From contig CANQHG010000011.1 in assembly GCA_947623655.1 (NCBI GenBank), forward strand, positions 1-54,585: 54,585 bases of DNA, in the 5' to 3' direction. The notes under the pieces were generated by a model. That model had not been told where the DNA came from. It searched no databases and saw only the letters and a program-made list of their open reading frames with translations. Shown here one piece after another: positions 51,763 to 54,585 of the stretch (position 1 is its first letter; each line of letters begins with the position of its first letter). This stretch comes from an uncultured Clostridia bacterium. GTDB lineage: Bacteria > Bacillota > Clostridia > Christensenellales > Borkfalkiaceae. The position numbers were made by a program, and so were the translations under genes.

Positions 51763-51797
51763 AAACCCGTCTGCGGGGGACCGCAGGCGGGTTTAAG
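51763..51797 (+). terminator. Terminator-like hairpin after the fusion gene
   Basis: AAACCCGTCTGCGG / CCGCAGGCGGGTTT with loop GGGA; the T-run is short, so termination may be shared with the next hairpin. Confidence 0.7.
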
Positions 51798-51813
51798 TAT
51801 GAAATTTACATAA

Positions 51814-51848
51814 AAAAAGCCGCCTATTAAGATATTAGGTGGCTTTTT
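51814..51848. terminator. Bidirectional terminator
   Basis: AAAAAGCCGCCTA / TAGGTGGCTTTTT arms give T-tracts on both strands. It ends plus-strand transcription from 50603 and also lies 10 nt inside a minus-strand promoter's transcript. Confidence 0.8.
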
Positions 51849-51856
51849 ATGGTGTC

Positions 51857-51885
51857 ATTATACATTAAACTACGGGTGATGTCAA
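51857..51885 (-). promoter_or_regulatory. Perfect-consensus minus-strand promoter firing into a terminator
   Basis: On the minus strand: TTGACA (51885-51880), 17-bp spacer, TATAAT (51862-51857). The predicted start near 51850 is followed at once by the hairpin at 51848-51814, so the product would be only about 40 nt. No gene follows on this strand within the window. Confidence 0.7.
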
Positions 51886-52128
51886 TAGATTTTTGAAAAA
51901 AATTTGCAAAAAGTTTCAAATTTTGTTTTTCTCAAACAAAATCGGCGTCCGATTTCGGCAAAATGTACATCTATTATCTTATTAGGCGAACGGAAACAAC
52001 AAAATACGACAAACAAGACATCACAAAATAGGCGAACAAAGAGCTGTTCGTACATTTTGTGTTTTATTTGGAGATTAGGTAAACTGTTTTACCTAAGAAA
52101 TAAAAAAAATTTATCAGGAGGAAAAAGC
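51886..52128 (+). promoter_or_regulatory. Leader/control region of the GH13 gene
   Basis: No gene. It contains CTATTATCTTATTAGGCG (51971-51988), which matches the reverse complement of 51821-51838 at 16 of 18 bases. It also has a CGAACA/TGTTCG hairpin (52033-52050) and a perfect 9-bp dyad TTAGGTAAA-CTGT-TTTACCTAA (52075-52096), probably an operator or mRNA hairpin. I could not place a convincing -35/-10 pair for the downstream gene. Confidence 0.5.
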
Positions 52129-54585
52129 ATGAGAAAGAGAAGTTTGGGCTGCATTGCATTGTCGCTCATTCTCGCTCTCGGGTGCCTTGCGGGTTGTGAC
52201 AATTCGTCATCAACGGAAAATCCGCCCCCGGAACCCGAAACAACTTCGCCCGTCAACTACACCGTCAAGTTTGACGTCGGCGAAGAAGCAAGTGCGGCGG
52301 GTGTCAAGACGCCTGCCGATCAGACCGTGAAGAACGGTTCCACCGCCGTGGAGCCCGCCGCGGAGTACGAGGCGGACAGCACGTGGTGGCAGACGCACGA
52401 ACTTGTCGGCTGGACGAGGAATACCACAGATTGGGATTTCTCCAACGACAAAGTGACCGAGAACATGACGCTCACGGCGCAGTGGCAGTCCACCGAGGCG
52501 AACAACACGGCGGCAGAGTATGAAGAGAAGCTCTCCAAGGGACAAATGGATTGGGTGCAGGAAAATCACCTCTACGTCCACTATCTGAAGGGCGGGGACG
52601 ATCCCTCCGAGCACGGCACCGTCAATCCCGCAAAGGACACCAACTACGCGACGCAGATCGAAAGCGCGGTCTACGGCGACTGGGGTCTTTGGGTATGGGA
52701 ATACACGCCCGTAAACAGCGAGGGGAGAGCGTTCTATCCCGCTTTCCTCGATGAGAGCGGCGCAGTGTACGACATCGATCTTACCGCCACTTACAACGAC
52801 GCAGGCTGGGATTCCGCTGCGCGCGACAATAAGGGTATTGAGATTAATTACAGAACGGCGACGTGGCTGGGGCTTCAGCTGTATTCGCAGGACAGCCGTC
52901 TGTATAAGGACGGGTTCTGGCTCAACGACGGCGGCGACAACTATATCGACCTCTCCGCATGTCGCAGAGAGGACGGCTCCTACCATTGGTTTGTCCGTCA
53001 GGGCGAAGTGCAGAGCGGCTCGCCCAAGTATGAATCCTTCGTCGTATTCGACCCGTATGCGGGCCTCGAACCCGGCTCGGCGGTCACGCAGTATGACGTC
53101 GTTTCCAATCAAGGGAACAACAATGTCTACGTCCAACAGAAAGTCGCAGAAGGTTGGGACGAGGACAGCGTAGGCTATGAAATCTTTATGGCTTCCTTTG
53201 CCGACAGTGACGGTGACGGCATGGGAGATCTGAAAGGCATCACTTCCAAGCTCGACTATCTCGAAGAGCTCGGAGTAGATGTTTTGTGGCTCACGCCTTT
53301 CCAACAGTCCAACAGCTATCACGGGTACGACATCCGCGACTACTTCACGGTCGATCCCCGTTTCGGCACCCTTGCCGACTACCGCGAGCTCGTGACGGAA
53401 GCGCACAGCCGCGGGATGAAGATTTTGATGGACTTCGTTATCAACCACACTTCGACGGGCAACCCTTGGTTCATCAAGTCGCAGAAGCTCGTGAAGGAGA
53501 CGGTAAAACTTTCGGACGGCAGCTACCGCACCATCGATTACCGCAATTTCTACACATGGCAGAACAGCGACTATACGCCCAAGGACGACCTTGAAAAGAA
53601 ACAGTGGTTTGAGGACCCCAACGGGTATTTCTACTTCTCGTCGTTTAACAGCTCAATGCCCGAACTCAACTTCGACTATCAGGCGACGCGCGACGCCATT
53701 TTGGACGTTGCCCTCTATTGGATGAGCTTCGGCCTCGACGGTTTCCGTATCGACGCCGCAAAGCACATCTATATGGAAAACGAGAACCCGAACCATTCGG
53801 GCGATATCATCAAAGATATCTCGGACGGCACGGCGGAACCCGGCGCGACGGCGGGCGACTACTCGATCGACGTTGCGAAGGCGGAGAACTTCTTCATGGA
53901 GTTCAACGCAAAGCTCAAATCCACCTTCCCCTCCGCGCTCCTTGTGGCGGAAAACTTCGTCGGCGACCCCGCAAAGATCGCAAAACTCTACCGCGGCGTC
54001 GACAGTCAGTTCAACTTCAACTGGTACTATGACACGACGGGCTGCCTCGGCACGATCGGCAATCCCGTTCCTTCCTTCTCGGGAGAATCGGGACAGGATG
54101 CGAACAGGCTCCGCTATCAGTATGCGAGCAAGTCGATGGCGCAGTATGAAGCGACGCAGTTCGACTTCGGCATGATGCGCACAGACTATATCGACAGCGT
54201 GTTCACATCCAACCACGACGTCCAGAGGGCAAGAGAGAGAATGCTCGCAATCTGGGACATCTCCAAGGCAGACTGGGGCGCGACCCATTGCACGACGGAT
54301 GAACAGTTCGAGCTCTCGGGCGAACTTGCAAAGCTCTACGGCGCGATGTGCCTCTCCGTCCCCGGGATCACTTGGATCTATGGCGGCGACGAGATCGGCA
54401 TGTTCGGCTCCAAGACCCTCAATGCCGAGGGCGAGGGCGCAGGCCATGAAGACAGATGGCTCCGTCAGCCCATGAAGTGGGCGAATGGCGGTGAAAAGGG
54501 CGATAAAAACGGCACCTGCGAATACGAGATCGGCTTCAACAACTTCGTCATGAAGTGGGACGCCAACAACGAAAAGCTCGACGGC
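52129..54585 (+). CDS. GH13 alpha-amylase/pullulanase-type lipoprotein (partial, 3' end off the right edge)
   Basis: 819 codons from ATG 52129 (AGGAGGA 7 nt upstream) with no stop before the edge. Lipobox signal LAGC (Cys near 23). Residues about 43-124 are an InlB/Listeria-Bacteroides repeat (VKFDVGEE ... GWTRNTTDWDF ... MTLTAQW). About 140-320 resembles a pullulanase-type starch-binding domain (YGDWGLWVWEYTP). From about 345 comes the GH13 barrel: VGYEIFMASFADSDGDGMGD, DFVINHTS, the nucleophile in GFRIDAAKHI, the acid/base in LVAENF and SNHDVQR. It would cut alpha-glucans at the cell surface. The upstream dyad may be its regulatory site. Confidence 0.92.
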   Translation, partial: MRKRSLGCIALSLILALGCLAGCDNSSSTENPPPEPETTSPVNYTVKFDVGEEASAAGVKTPADQTVKNGSTAVEPAAEYEADSTWWQTHELVGWTRNTTDWDFSNDKVTENMTLTAQWQSTEANNTAAEYEEKLSKGQMDWVQENHLYVHYLKGGDDPSEHGTVNPAKDTNYATQIESAVYGDWGLWVWEYTPVNSEGRAFYPAFLDESGAVYDIDLTATYNDAGWDSAARDNKGIEINYRTATWLGLQLYSQDSRLYKDGFWLNDGGDNYIDLSACRREDGSYHWFVRQGEVQSGSPKYESFVVFDPYAGLEPGSAVTQYDVVSNQGNNNVYVQQKVAEGWDEDSVGYEIFMASFADSDGDGMGDLKGITSKLDYLEELGVDVLWLTPFQQSNSYHGYDIRDYFTVDPRFGTLADYRELVTEAHSRGMKILMDFVINHTSTGNPWFIKSQKLVKETVKLSDGSYRTIDYRNFYTWQNSDYTPKDDLEKKQWFEDPNGYFYFSSFNSSMPELNFDYQATRDAILDVALYWMSFGLDGFRIDAAKHIYMENENPNHSGDIIKDISDGTAEPGATAGDYSIDVAKAENFFMEFNAKLKSTFPSALLVAENFVGDPAKIAKLYRGVDSQFNFNWYYDTTGCLGTIGNPVPSFSGESGQDANRLRYQYASKSMAQYEATQFDFGMMRTDYIDSVFTSNHDVQRARERMLAIWDISKADWGATHCTTDEQFELSGELAKLYGAMCLSVPGITWIYGGDEIGMFGSKTLNAEGEGAGHEDRWLRQPMKWANGGEKGDKNGTCEYEIGFNNFVMKWDANNEKLDG

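Overview
The window looks like a chromosomal segment of a low-GC-lineage anaerobic Firmicute (class Clostridia, probably an uncultured gut lineage) with a fairly GC-rich genome. The reasons are sigma-A promoters of the TTGACA-17-TATAAT type, strong Shine-Dalgarno sites, a T-box riboswitch, many short lipobox lipoproteins, an EFR1-type flavodoxin/ferredoxin, tryptophanase and abundant deoxynucleoside salvage. No rRNA, tRNA, CRISPR array, phage or transposase gene is visible. Species assignment is inference only.

Layout. 1-5.2 kb: an EFR1 protein running off the left edge, a zinc-ribbon/membrane protein pair, an SGNH-hydrolase lipoprotein, a small heavy-metal-associated (HMA) protein and two membrane proteins. 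5.2-9.1 kb: an isoleucine T-box riboswitch and a type 2 ileS, separated by a dispersed repeat. 9.1-11.1 kb: a TasA-like exported protein whose promoter carries a 21-bp tandem duplication. 11.1-16.9 kb: a repeat field, a PepV-type dipeptidase, a histidine kinase/response regulator pair and pyruvate kinase. 16.9-19.3 kb: RNase P RNA with a repeat inserted in the P12 region and a duplicated 3' end, then tryptophanase. 19.4-24.6 kb: an acetyltransferase, a frameshifted aldo/keto reductase, an alpha/beta hydrolase, TcdA, a lipoprotein, a TtcA-like protein and a helical protein. 24.7-24.9 kb: a compact unannotated transcription unit that could be a 36-residue protein gene or a structured RNA.

25-31.6 kb: a deoxynucleoside salvage operon (deoC, deoD, deoB, cdd, a secreted 5'-nucleotidase-like lipoprotein, pdp), then tdk flanked by direct repeats. 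31.8-34.6 kb: a secreted endonuclease I protein and a lipoprotein. 34.6-47.5 kb: one long co-directional run that starts with two membrane proteins and an ABC importer (ATPase, two permeases, solute-binding protein). It continues almost without gaps into a staphylococcal-nuclease-type lipoprotein and a 1538-residue lipoprotein built of OB-like and Ig-like repeats. 47.9-51.7 kb: surE, two tandem DHH phosphoesterases (NrnA type), and a divergent HAD-nucleotidase/guanylate-kinase fusion. 52.1 kb to the right edge: a GH13 alpha-amylase/pullulanase-type lipoprotein, cut by the window end.

Taken together, 25-51.7 kb is unusually dense in functions acting on DNA, oligonucleotides, nucleotides and nucleosides, outside and inside the cell. 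Endonuclease I and the large OB/Ig lipoprotein also share a homologous module of about 140-165 residues. I infer a possible Gram-positive extracellular nucleic-acid utilisation region. The sugar-type ABC importer and the nearby GH13 enzyme keep a maltodextrin alternative open.
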